64,000 bases of DNA from an uncultured Pelagibacteraceae bacterium (GTDB taxonomy: Bacteria > Pseudomonadota > Alphaproteobacteria > Pelagibacterales > Pelagibacteraceae): the NCBI GenBank assembly GCA_902570695.1, contig CACFZE010000001.1:186001-250000 (forward strand), written 5' to 3'. A program made the translations under genes and the position numbers. Positions 9,536 to 17,365 of the stretch are shown piece after piece. The notes under the pieces are model-generated. The model had not been told where the DNA came from, ran no database searches, and saw only the letters and a list, made by a program, of their open reading frames with translations. Numbering within the stretch: the first letter of the stretch is position 1; the number at the start of each line of letters is the position of its first letter.

Positions 9536-9910
9536 TTATTTTAATTTACCTTCTTCTCTCATCTTGGCTCTAATTTTAGTTGCTGAAATTTTTTGAATTT
9601 CTTCAGACAAAACTATTTCTTCAATTTTATATCCAACACCTCTTCCATAACAAATATTTGTAATATTAGGGACAAGCATAATTTTGAACCTGCCCTCAAA
9701 CTCTGGATTAAGTTTTTCTTCAATATTTTTCTTAACTGTTTCAAAATCAAATGGATTATCATCAACACCTTGTACATCTCTAATTTGAATACATACTTGT
9801 CCTGTTTTTTTTATAATTTCCTTAAATAGAGTATAGTGACCATCATGAAATGGTTGCCATCTTCCTAACATTTGAGCTGTTGGTTTTTTGTTATCCCATT
9901 GATACGTCAT
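9536..9910 (-). CDS. Cytidylyltransferase-like/NMNAT-like nucleotidyltransferase
   Basis: A 124-residue protein of the HxGH nucleotidyltransferase superfamily. The nucleotide-binding motif GRWQPFHDGHYTL is near residues 16-28 and the second signature ISATKIRAKM near the C-terminus. Members transfer AMP or CMP to a phosphorylated acceptor; the substrate here is unknown. I chose the ATG at 9910 because it makes an ATGA overlap with the upstream kinase stop; the longer version from 9943 would start inside the kinase. The kinase-then-nucleotidyltransferase order suggests a pair that phosphorylates and then activates one metabolite. Confidence 0.8.
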   Translation of the reverse strand: MTYQWDNKKPTAQMLGRWQPFHDGHYTLFKEIIKKTGQVCIQIRDVQGVDDNPFDFETVKKNIEEKLNPEFEGRFKIMLVPNITNICYGRGVGYKIEEIVLSEEIQKISATKIRAKMREEGKLK

Positions 9911-10317
9911 TTTTTTATCTCCTTTAAAATCTTTGGTGCCCAAGACTTAGCATCTTGTGTGGTAACATGAAAATTATATTTTTCTGGTTTAACAAACATT
10001 TTATTAGTGTCATCAAATCTACCTTCTTTTATTGTATCTACCCAAACTACATAATCTGCAGGAAATAAACTTCTTGCCTTTGGAGTTGGACAAATAAAAT
10101 CTGCAATTACATAATTTCCTTCATCTTTTAATTTTAATGCAAAGTCAGCCATTCTTTTTGCTTGTCTTGTTCTTCCCTCTTCTGAAAAATCCCAATCGTT
10201 TGCAGCTTTTCTTACTTCATCTGCATTTAATCTTTTTGCATTTAATAGTGGTGCTAATTCTTCAGCTAATGTAGTTTTTCCAGCACCTGGAAGTCCCATG
10301 ATTAATATAATTTTCAT
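9907..10317 (-). CDS. P-loop kinase, adenylylsulfate-kinase-like
   Basis: A 136-residue P-loop NTPase with Walker A GLPGAGKTT at residues 8-16 and a CysC-like layout: RLNADEVRKAANDWDFS, GRTRQAKRMADFALKL, YVIADFICPTPKARSLF and VVWVDTIKEGRFDDTNKMF. APS kinases are about 180-200 residues and use a longer substrate lid, so this is a shortened relative and the substrate is not certain to be APS. It is coupled by ATGA to the nucleotidyltransferase gene. Sulfur metabolism is plausible given the neighbouring ergothioneine and methanethiol genes, but unproven. Confidence 0.75.
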   Translation of the reverse strand: MKIILIMGLPGAGKTTLAEELAPLLNAKRLNADEVRKAANDWDFSEEGRTRQAKRMADFALKLKDEGNYVIADFICPTPKARSLFPADYVVWVDTIKEGRFDDTNKMFVKPEKYNFHVTTQDAKSWAPKILKEIKK

Positions 10318-10332
10318 ATTTAGGTTTTAACT

Positions 10333-11508
10333 TTAAATTAAATTACCAGCAACCCACTTATGAAAATGATGTGTTGGATTGTCCATGTTTGGTGAAAAAT
10401 TACCACCATTATAAGCTGGAGAATTTCTTCCTATTTGCATACTTTGAATTATATCTACATCTTCTTTTTGAATATCTTCCCATTGTTTGTGATTTTTTTG
10501 TCTTAGAGATTTATATTTTGTTGAAGTTGCCGCCTCATCTCCTACATAATAAATTTCCATATGTTCTATTGTAAACTCATGATTGATTGGCTCTAACCAA
10601 TAAGCATAATAATGATCTTTGTGAATTCCCAACATTACGTTTGGGAATAACGCTACATACTCAGCTATATTTTCTTTTTCTTTAGGCCAATTAGGAAAGC
10701 AAGGAAACTTTTCTTTTCCTTCAAAACTTGGATTATAAACCACAGTTCCTTGTCCAGCGAAACGATTTGGCAGTCCTTGTATATGATAGTGATCTTCTAA
10801 CTTTGAATAAGAATTTAATCCTGGATGAACCCAAGGCAAATGATAGCTTTCACAATAATTTTCAATTGCAAATTTCCAATTACATTTTGCATCTAATTTA
10901 AAATAACCATAGTCATTTGCATGATAAATTAATTCTCTATCTTTCAATGGCCAAAATTTTTCCCATCTTTCACTTAAAGGACTAATGTAATCCTCAAATG
11001 ACATTTCATTGTTGTTAATATTAATCATAATTAGATCTAACCAAATATATGATCTTATCTCTTTTAAATTACTTTTTGATTTATCAAATCCAGGTATTTG
11101 ATGAATATTCATGCCTCCTATATGAGGTGTAGCAATTAATTTTCCCTCTAAGTCATAAGACCATGAATGATATGAGCACCTCATAACATTTCTAATTTTG
11201 CCAGCTTCTTTTACTAATTTGACTCCTCTATGACTGCAAATATTATGAAAAACTTTTATTTCTTTATTTTTCGTTCTAACAATAAGTAAGGGTATTCCAA
11301 GTAAATCAATTGGTTTCACATCGCCTTCATCTGGAATAGAACTTCCAACTCCAATGACGATCCACTTATCTTCAAATAATTTTTTTCTTTCAATTAAAGT
11401 ATATTCTTTACTGATGTAACATTCATTTGGTAAACCATGAGCTTCGCTAATTGGTTTAGATACAATATCTAACTTTTGTTTATCTATAATATTGTAAATT
11501 TCTGACAT
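10333..11508 (-). CDS. Rieske non-heme iron oxygenase, alpha subunit
   Basis: A 391-residue ring-hydroxylating-type oxygenase. The Rieske [2Fe-2S] ligands are C91, H93, C111 and H114 (CSHRG and CSYHSWSYDLEG). The mononuclear iron site is ENYCESYHLPWVHPG, with E220 as the inter-subunit bridge position and H223/H228 as iron ligands. The layout resembles enzymes that oxidise quaternary amines (choline, carnitine, glycine betaine monooxygenases), but the substrate cannot be read off. No reductase gene is adjacent; the ferredoxin at 6987 could supply electrons. It lies between a methyltransferase (3 bases upstream) and the small kinase. A glycine betaine demethylase role would feed the dimethylglycine dehydrogenase at 2891, which is inference. 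Confidence 0.85.
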   Translation of the reverse strand: MSEIYNIIDKQKLDIVSKPISEAHGLPNECYISKEYTLIERKKLFEDKWIVIGVGSSIPDEGDVKPIDLLGIPLLIVRTKNKEIKVFHNICSHRGVKLVKEAGKIRNVMRCSYHSWSYDLEGKLIATPHIGGMNIHQIPGFDKSKSNLKEIRSYIWLDLIMININNNEMSFEDYISPLSERWEKFWPLKDRELIYHANDYGYFKLDAKCNWKFAIENYCESYHLPWVHPGLNSYSKLEDHYHIQGLPNRFAGQGTVVYNPSFEGKEKFPCFPNWPKEKENIAEYVALFPNVMLGIHKDHYYAYWLEPINHEFTIEHMEIYYVGDEAATSTKYKSLRQKNHKQWEDIQKEDVDIIQSMQIGRNSPAYNGGNFSPNMDNPTHHFHKWVAGNLI

Positions 11509-11511
11509 GGT

Positions 11512-12141
11512 TTATTTTATCACTTGATATAACCCTAACCAAGCATTTACGTCTTTGCTCGCAATGTAATCTGATTTAAAAAATTTTATTTCTTTCCATT
11601 TATTTTGCTCTTTAAGTTGTTCAATTTTTTTATCAAAACCATATTCTTCATGTATTCCCTCATTAATAGTAAAACAGATAAATCCATCATTCTTTGTAAT
11701 CCTGATAAATTCCTCCAAAGCTGGTGGCTTTACATGTCCAAAAGTAAATGTACCAACACACATAACAGAGTCATATTCATCATCTTTTTTATTAATGGGT
11801 TGATTCAAGTCTACTTGTTCAAGCTTTTTATAAAGATCATTTGGTACTAATTCTAATAACTTTTTTGAAAGATCTGCCCCATGAAAATTTTTAAAACCAT
11901 ATTTTTTTAATTCAACACCCACCAATCCAGTTCCACAACCAGCATCATAAATTTTTGCATCTTTGTTTTTTTGGAATTCTGAAAATACTTTTGTTGTTTC
12001 TTTTGGTCCTGTGTAATTCCAATCAACCATATCTTTGTCATATTTATTACCATCTCCCCACTCATCATAATATTTCATTACTTCATCAGTGTCTTTTAGC
12101 TTATAGATGGGAATTTTGTTACCTACGTCTTTTTGAGCCAT
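11512..12141 (-). CDS. Class I SAM-dependent methyltransferase
   Basis: A 209-residue methyltransferase. The SAM motif I is IYDAGCGTGLVGVELKKYG, followed by FHGADLSKKLLELV (motif II acidic residue), a YDSVMCVGTFTFGHVKP segment and LEEFIRITKNDGFICFTINEG. It resembles the METTL27/WBSCR27 group. The acceptor is unknown. It is placed 8 bases after egtD and 3 bases before the Rieske gene, so it may act on a small methylated or thiol compound in the same pathway. Nothing suggests it replaces EgtD, which is encoded intact next door. Confidence 0.8.
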   Translation of the reverse strand: MAQKDVGNKIPIYKLKDTDEVMKYYDEWGDGNKYDKDMVDWNYTGPKETTKVFSEFQKNKDAKIYDAGCGTGLVGVELKKYGFKNFHGADLSKKLLELVPNDLYKKLEQVDLNQPINKKDDEYDSVMCVGTFTFGHVKPPALEEFIRITKNDGFICFTINEGIHEEYGFDKKIEQLKEQNKWKEIKFFKSDYIASKDVNAWLGLYQVIK

Positions 12142-12149
12142 AATAAAAC

Positions 12150-13112
12150 TTACTTCACTTTTAATAAAAAAACTCCAAAATAATTTTTTTTATCTGTAAA
12201 ATATTTTAAGACTTTAAAGCCTGATTTATTAACTAATTTAACAAAGTTATTTTTTGAATATTTGTGAGAATTTTCAGTATGAATGCTTTCGTCTTTAATA
12301 AATTTTATATTTTTTTTATTAATTTTTAACGTTAAATTTTTTTTTGAAATAAGATGCATTTCAATTCTATTTTTTTTTAAATTGTAAAATGCTTTATGAT
12401 CAAAATTCTTAGTTTGAAAATTTGAATTACAAATTTTGTTTACTACATTTAATATATTTTTATTAAATTTAGCTGTAACTCCCGATTTATCATTGTAAGC
12501 ATTTTCAAGGGTCTTCTTATTTTTGATTAAATCAACCCCAATTACTAAATAAGAATTTTTGCCTATAATTTTTGAAAAATTTTTTAGTATTTTTTTTGCA
12601 TTTTTAGGTAAATAATTTCCTATGGTCGATCCTGGAAAAAAACTGACTATTTTTTTTTTATTTTTTAAAATTTTATTTAATCTGTTTGTCTGACTAAAGT
12701 CTGCACATATTGCCGTTACTTTTAAATCTGAGAATTTTTTTGCAATTATTGATGCATTTTTAAACAAATATTCCTTGCTAATATCTATAGGAATGTATTC
12801 TTTAGGTTCACTTAATAATTTTATAAATTTATTAATTTTTTTATTCGAGCCACTACCAAATTCTACAATTGTTGAATTAATTGGTAATTTCTTTCTTATT
12901 TCTTTTTCTAAGTTATCTAGTATTCCTAACTCTTTATTTGTTGGGTAATATTCTTTGAGGTTTGTAATTTTATTAAATAACTTCGAACCTTTTTCATCAT
13001 AAAAATATTTAGGTAGTAAATATTTTTGTTTTTTATTTAATAATCCTTGTAAGATTAATTTTTTATCATCTTGAATTTGATTGTTTATGTTTATTAATTT
13101 TAAATTAGTCAC
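12150..13112 (-). CDS. egtD: L-histidine N-alpha-methyltransferase
   Basis: Trimethylates histidine to hercynine with SAM, the first step of ergothioneine synthesis. The 320 residues show the family signatures: YFYDEKGSKLFNKI and EYYPT near residues 37-57, the SAM site VEFGSGSNKK at 83-92, PIDISKEYL, and FFPGSTIGNY near residue 160. The start is GTG overlapping the egtB TAG by one base (TAGTG at 13112), which couples the two genes. The protein is very rich in Lys and Asn, reflecting the low-GC genome. Confidence 0.93.
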   Translation of the reverse strand: MTNLKLININNQIQDDKKLILQGLLNKKQKYLLPKYFYDEKGSKLFNKITNLKEYYPTNKELGILDNLEKEIRKKLPINSTIVEFGSGSNKKINKFIKLLSEPKEYIPIDISKEYLFKNASIIAKKFSDLKVTAICADFSQTNRLNKILKNKKKIVSFFPGSTIGNYLPKNAKKILKNFSKIIGKNSYLVIGVDLIKNKKTLENAYNDKSGVTAKFNKNILNVVNKICNSNFQTKNFDHKAFYNLKKNRIEMHLISKKNLTLKINKKNIKFIKDESIHTENSHKYSKNNFVKLVNKSGFKVLKYFTDKKNYFGVFLLKVK

Positions 13113-14329
13113 TAGATGTCGTCAGCTAGTCTGACACCACAAAACTGCCAAGTATCACTTGGGTAAAAGAAATTTCTATAAGATGCTCTGACATGATTAA
13201 TAGATGTAGAATGTGAGCCACCTTTTAAAACAAACTGATTACACATGAACTTGTTATTATATTCTCCTAGATTTCCTTCATAAGGTTTGTATTTTTTGTA
13301 AGGTGTGTAGTTACTACTTGTCCAAGCCCATAAATTTCCATAAACATCGTCTGCCTTTTCCTCTACTTCATGAAAAATTTTATTTTCTAAAAAATTACCT
13401 TTTTTTTCAGATTGTTTTAAAAAATACTCTAGTTCAAATTCAGTCGGTAATCTTTTGTTTTTGTATCTTGCAAAAGCATCTGCTTCATAGAAACTTATAT
13501 GAGAAACTGGCTTTTCATTATCAATTTTTTTTACACCGTTTAATGTAAAATAATTATTATTATCTATCCAATACATTGGTTTTTCTAATTTGTTATTATT
13601 TACAAAATCCCATCCATCAGATAACCAATACTCGTGGTTTTTGTATCCTCCATCATTAATAAATTCTTTCCACTCTCCATTAGTAACAAATGAATATATT
13701 TTAAAAGGATCTAATTGTGTTTCTGATACTGGTAATTCGTTATCGTAACAAAAAATATCCTCGTTATTTCCGTATTTAAATTTTTTAGTAGTTTCTAGTG
13801 TCAATTCATTTTCTTCTTTTGCAGTTGGTTTTTCGTCGTTTGAATTATAAGTCGGCATCAATGGATTGTTGTAAAAAATATTTTTAATATCCATTAACAT
13901 TAATTCTTGATGCTGTTGTTCGTGATTTGAACCTAGTTCAACTAAAAATGATGTTCTGTTATTTTTTGTTCTTTTTAAAAAATCAATAATATTTTCAGTT
14001 ACATAATGTCTATATTTTACAACATCTTTTAAGATGGGTCTATTTAGTGAACCTCTCTTATTTCGAGGATTGTACTCACCTACAGAATTATAATACGAAT
14101 TAAATATGTAATTATAATCTTTGTTAAAAGGTTTGTAACTTTCATCCAATTCTGACAAGATGAATTTTTCAAAGAACCATGTGGTGTGACCAAGATGCCA
14201 CTTAAGAGGACTAACATTTTTGCTGGGCTGTATGACCATATCCTCAGCCTCTAAATTCTCACACAGGGATAGAGTTTGTTGTCTTGTTTTGGAGAATAAT
14301 TCTGTGATTTGAGATAATTTATTTTCCAT
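13112..14329 (-). CDS. egtB: Ergothioneine biosynthesis protein EgtB (hercynine oxygenase)
   Basis: Iron(II) sulfoxide synthase joining hercynine to a thiol (gamma-glutamylcysteine or cysteine). The 405 residues comprise an N-terminal DinB_2 domain with probable iron ligands H48 (WHLGHTTWFFE) and H136/H140 (HEQQHQEL), followed by an FGE-sulfatase domain (RLPTEFELEY, GNLWAWTSSNY, VLKGGSHST, RASYRNFFYPSDTWQFCGVRL). It is too short to be OvoA, which carries an extra methyltransferase domain. No egtA, egtC or egtE gene is in the window, so the thiol donor and the C-S lyase are unassigned. It is the first gene of the long minus-strand run. Confidence 0.92.
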   Translation of the reverse strand: MENKLSQITELFSKTRQQTLSLCENLEAEDMVIQPSKNVSPLKWHLGHTTWFFEKFILSELDESYKPFNKDYNYIFNSYYNSVGEYNPRNKRGSLNRPILKDVVKYRHYVTENIIDFLKRTKNNRTSFLVELGSNHEQQHQELMLMDIKNIFYNNPLMPTYNSNDEKPTAKEENELTLETTKKFKYGNNEDIFCYDNELPVSETQLDPFKIYSFVTNGEWKEFINDGGYKNHEYWLSDGWDFVNNNKLEKPMYWIDNNNYFTLNGVKKIDNEKPVSHISFYEADAFARYKNKRLPTEFELEYFLKQSEKKGNFLENKIFHEVEEKADDVYGNLWAWTSSNYTPYKKYKPYEGNLGEYNNKFMCNQFVLKGGSHSTSINHVRASYRNFFYPSDTWQFCGVRLADDI

Positions 14330-14433
14330 GACTAAATTTAATTAAATTTTCAGATCATGACAATGGGTTACAATGTGTTCATCTGTTTAATATTTTTATA
14401 GACACGGAATATAAAATAATTAAGAATTTACTT
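14330..14433. promoter_or_regulatory. Divergent intergenic region, egtB / MTHFR-like gene
   Basis: These 104 bases separate two outward-facing transcription units, so both promoters should lie here. The region is AT-rich with TTTAATATTTTTATAGACAC and GAATATAAAATAATTAAG as possible -10 material for the plus side. I do not see a convincing -35/-10 pair, a long palindrome or a riboswitch fold. Confidence 0.4.
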
Positions 14434-15162
14434 ATGAATTTTTCTTTAGAAATAGGTCCTAAAACTGATTTAAGCACGTTACCGAAGGTAAAAGATGTTT
14501 ATGTTACAATGCTACCTGGGGGTGATTATAAAGAGACCGCTCAACAGTCTGGAGAGTTAGTTAAAGAGGGATTTAATCCAGTTCCTCACTTCCCAGCAAG
14601 GTCAATAAATGATGAAAATCAGCTGAAAGATTATGTTTCTAGATGTAAAGATTTGGGTGTTAAGCAGGTCTTGGTGATAGGTGGAAGTCGTGACCCGATC
14701 GGAAAATTTGATAGCTCATATCAAATGCTAGAGACAGGGTTTTTTGATGGTATCAAGATTGGAATTGCTGGACATCCCGAGGGGAGTCCTGATATATCCG
14801 ACTCTGATTTAGAAAAAGCTATGATAGATAAAAAGCCTTATGCTGATTATATAGTTACACAGTGGCTAATGGATACTCAGCCTATTATAGATTTTATCTC
14901 AAAACAAACAATACCAGTTCATGTTGGAATAACTGGGCCAATGAAAATATCTAGCTTAATTAAATTTGCTAATATTGTAGGGGCAAAAAATTCCATTAAC
15001 TTTCTTAAATCTAATTTTAGTAAGGCGTTAGATTTATTGAAACCTAAAGACCCTAATGATTTAATTGGGAAAGTTAAATCGCATACTGATTATTTCCACA
15101 TTTATACATTCGGCGGCTTGAAGGAAACTAACAAGTGGTTGAAGGAGAATAACTATGTCTAA
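14434..15162 (+). CDS. Methylenetetrahydrofolate reductase-like protein
   Basis: A 242-residue TIM-barrel protein of the MTHFR superfamily: MNFSLEIGP, DVYVTMLPGGDYKETAQQSG, FNPVPHFPARSI, KQVLVIGGSRDPIG, FDGIKIGIAGHPEGSPDIS and VGITGPMKISSLIKFA. It is shorter than MetF (about 290) and lacks the usual SFEFFPPK start, so it is a side branch. It overlaps the DmdA-like gene by 8 bases, meaning the two proteins are made together. Oxidising the 5-methyl-THF formed by that demethylase to 5,10-methylene-THF would be a natural job; this is inference from the pairing. Confidence 0.82.
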   Translation: MNFSLEIGPKTDLSTLPKVKDVYVTMLPGGDYKETAQQSGELVKEGFNPVPHFPARSINDENQLKDYVSRCKDLGVKQVLVIGGSRDPIGKFDSSYQMLETGFFDGIKIGIAGHPEGSPDISDSDLEKAMIDKKPYADYIVTQWLMDTQPIIDFISKQTIPVHVGITGPMKISSLIKFANIVGAKNSINFLKSNFSKALDLLKPKDPNDLIGKVKSHTDYFHIYTFGGLKETNKWLKENNYV

Positions 15163-16510
15163 TGAATTTGACTATAGTAAACTAAGACATACAACATCAG
15201 TAGATCAGTCTGATAGAAAAGTACCATACAATTTAAGACAAAGCGGACCTACTAAAGTTGAGATGCTAATATCAACAAGAGTAAGGAAATCTCCATACTG
15301 GCATTTATCTATGAAAGCAGGATGTTGGAGAGCAACTGTTTATAACAGAATTTATCATCCAAGAGGTTATGTTAAACCTGAAGATGGTGGTGCAATGGTT
15401 GAGTACGAGGCAATTAAAAACCATGTAACAATGTGGAATGTTGCAGTTGAAAGACAAATACAAGTTAAAGGACCAGATGCAGAAAAATTTGTTGATTATG
15501 TAATTACAAGAGATGCTACAAAAATTTCTCCAATGAGAGGAAGATATGTAATTTTGTGTAATGCATACGGAGGAGTATTAAATGATCCTATTCTTTTAAG
15601 AATATCTAAAGATGAATTTTGGTTCAGTTTATCAGATAGTGATATTGGATTGTATCTGCAAGGAGTAAATGCGGATGAAAGGTTTAATGTTCAAATTAAT
15701 GAAATAGATGCTTGTCCTGTACAAATTCAAGGTCCTAAAGCAAAAGCTTTAATGAAAGATCTTTGTGGAAGTGAAGTTGACATAGACAACATGCCTTTTT
15801 ATGGATTGGCATCTGCAAAAGTTGGTGGAAGAAGTTGTATTATTTCTCAAACAGGTTTTTCTGGCGAGTCTGGATTTGAAATATATTTAAGAGAAGCAAC
15901 TTTATATGCCGAAGATATGTGGAATGCTGTTCTTGAAGCAGGTAAAAAACATAACTTAATGGTCATTGCTCCTGCTCACCACAGAAGGATACAAGCTGGA
16001 ATTCTTTCATGGGGACAAGATATGGATCATGAACATAATCCATTTCAATGTAATCTTGGTTATCAAGTTTCTTTATCTGGCAAAGGTGAATGGAACAAAA
16101 AAGGTGATTATGTTGGAAAAAAAGCTCTCGAGAAAATGAAAGCTGATTTAAAAGCAGGTCATAAACCTTACAAACTTCAATTAGTTGGACTTGAATTAGG
16201 AGGAAAACCTATTGAAGAATATGCTCCAGATTTTTGGTTAATTTCAGAAAACGGCAGTGAGCCTGTGGGATTTATAACTTCTCCTTGGTATCACCCAGAA
16301 AAAGGGAAAAATATTGCTATGGGATACGTTCCATTTGATGGCACGCTAAATGCAAATGGTTTTCCAAGAGGTAAGGTTGGATCGAAATTTAAAGTCCATC
16401 TACCCGAAAAATATTCTAATAAACCTGGAGAACCGGTTGATGCAGTTGTAGTTGATATTCCATTTACAGAATCTTACAACGCAAATACAAGAGAAGTAGT
16501 CAGTAAGTGA
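15155..16510 (+). CDS. DmdA-like/GcvT-family THF-dependent demethylase
   Basis: A 451-residue protein of the aminomethyltransferase (GcvT) family without an oxidoreductase domain. Segments shared with DMSP demethylase DmdA, as I recall it, are GGVLNDPILLRISKDEFWFSLSDSD, CPVQIQGPKAKALM, ISQTGFSGESGFEIYLR, HHRRIQAGILSWGQDMDHEHNPF and LVGLELGGKPI. SAR11 DmdA is about 370 residues, so this one has extensions at both ends (an N-terminal 40 residues and a longer C-terminus) and may act on another methylated compound. The upstream MTHFR-like gene overlaps it, consistent with methyl-THF as product. Whether DMSP is the substrate is open. Confidence 0.75.
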   Translation: MSNEFDYSKLRHTTSVDQSDRKVPYNLRQSGPTKVEMLISTRVRKSPYWHLSMKAGCWRATVYNRIYHPRGYVKPEDGGAMVEYEAIKNHVTMWNVAVERQIQVKGPDAEKFVDYVITRDATKISPMRGRYVILCNAYGGVLNDPILLRISKDEFWFSLSDSDIGLYLQGVNADERFNVQINEIDACPVQIQGPKAKALMKDLCGSEVDIDNMPFYGLASAKVGGRSCIISQTGFSGESGFEIYLREATLYAEDMWNAVLEAGKKHNLMVIAPAHHRRIQAGILSWGQDMDHEHNPFQCNLGYQVSLSGKGEWNKKGDYVGKKALEKMKADLKAGHKPYKLQLVGLELGGKPIEEYAPDFWLISENGSEPVGFITSPWYHPEKGKNIAMGYVPFDGTLNANGFPRGKVGSKFKVHLPEKYSNKPGEPVDAVVVDIPFTESYNANTREVVSK

Positions 16511-16520
16511 TAAAAATTTT

Positions 16521-16547
16521 TTTAGGGGGAATTTAATTCCCCCTAAA
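16521..16547 (+). terminator. GC-rich hairpin after the DmdA-like gene
   Basis: TTTAGGGGGAATT and AATTCCCCCTAAA form a near-perfect inverted repeat with a minimal loop, 11 bases after the stop at 16510. It is the most GC-rich local element in this AT-rich stretch. No T-run follows (the next bases are TATGACG), so it is either a weak terminator or an mRNA 3-prime stabiliser, and it sits directly upstream of a 35-codon ORF. Confidence 0.6.
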
Positions 16548-16548
16548 T

Positions 16549-16656
16549 ATGACGAAAACCTTTTTCATAGTTGTTTGCATTATAATCGCTATTGCTCTAA
16601 TAATATTCCCATTAATCGTTTCGTATAAGGCGCAAAAAAAAAATAAAGATAATTAA
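16549..16656 (+). CDS. Tiny single-helix membrane protein (35 residues)
   Basis: An ORF of 35 codons starting ATG ACG AAA ACC encodes MTKTFFIVVCIIIAIALI, then IFPLIVSY and a charged tail KAQKKNKDN. It is one hydrophobic helix followed by a positively charged end, suggesting an inner-membrane peptide. Its stop overlaps the start of the Yip1-like gene by one base (TAATG at 16656), the coupling used by genuine genes in this window. No ribosome-binding site is obvious because the hairpin at 16521 occupies that position. Confidence 0.55.
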   Translation: MTKTFFIVVCIIIAIALIIFPLIVSYKAQKKNKDN

Positions 16657-17201
16657 TGTTTGCTCAGTTTTTAGATATTGTTTTTAAATCTTTAAAGCTT
16701 GATAAAACTCTTTATAGAACTCCAAGATATTATGGAGAAGCTGGAATTTATTTTGCAATTCTAATTATGATTTTAGATGGGGTTGCTGGAGCAGTTGCGG
16801 CTAATACGATTGTAAAAACATCTGTTGGTATATCTGGTTTAACAGCATTATTAACTTGGTTGGTGTGGGCAATTTTTATCTTTGTAATTGGAGTTAAAAT
16901 TTTTCCTGATAAAGATAGAAAAATTCCATTTAAAAGAGTTCTTATAGCCGTTGGGTACGCACACGCTCCAGGACTGATAAGATTTTTTGCTGTCACACCA
17001 GAATTAGTACTTTTAATTATTTTTCTTACTCAATTTTGGATTTTTGCTTCATTAATTATAGCAACAAGACATATTTTAAATTTAAAATCAAATCTAAAAG
17101 CATTTGGAATTATATTTTTATCTTTTTTAATTATTTCTTTTTTGACAATTTCATTTGTAATGACAAAAATTAATTCATTACCTATAAGTACAAATATTTA
17201 A
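16656..17201 (+). CDS. Yip1-domain membrane protein
   Basis: A 181-residue integral membrane protein with about five hydrophobic segments (near residues 28-48, 57-78, 90-108, 114-135 and 145-165). The segments TLYRTPRYYGEAGIYFAI, KRVLIAVGYAHAPGLIRFF and IATRHILNL fit the bacterial Yip1 family. Function unknown. It is coupled to the 35-residue membrane peptide upstream and its last four bases overlap the end of the convergent zinc-ribbon gene. Confidence 0.75.
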   Translation: MFAQFLDIVFKSLKLDKTLYRTPRYYGEAGIYFAILIMILDGVAGAVAANTIVKTSVGISGLTALLTWLVWAIFIFVIGVKIFPDKDRKIPFKRVLIAVGYAHAPGLIRFFAVTPELVLLIIFLTQFWIFASLIIATRHILNLKSNLKAFGIIFLSFLIISFLTISFVMTKINSLPISTNI

Positions 17202-17365
17202 AGCGGAAATAAAGTTTTAGATGTTCTGCAGGAGTTACAAAGTTTATATCCTGTGAGTATTAAATTTTGAGTTACTGTCTCATCTTCTTTTTTGCATTCA
17301 TCACAAATATCATTTAATTCATTATTATCTGACTTGTCTGATTTATATTCAAAGTTATCAGTCAT
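17198..17365 (-). CDS. Small zinc-ribbon-like protein (55 residues)
   Basis: An ORF of 55 codons, MTDNFEYKSDKSDNNELND then CDECKKED and LCNSCRTSKTLFPL at the end. The two CxxC pairs suggest a bound zinc. It starts at the ATG at 17365, inside the last codons of the DUF3726 gene (8-base overlap), and ends 4 bases inside the convergent Yip1-like gene. The overlap on both sides and the paired cysteines support it as a real gene of the dipeptidase operon. Function unknown. Confidence 0.7.
   Translation of the reverse strand: MTDNFEYKSDKSDNNELNDICDECKKEDETVTQNLILTGYKLCNSCRTSKTLFPL

Noticed and set aside
13112-14329. OvoA (ovothiol) instead of EgtB
   Set aside because: The gene lacks the C-terminal methyltransferase domain of OvoA and is paired with egtD.
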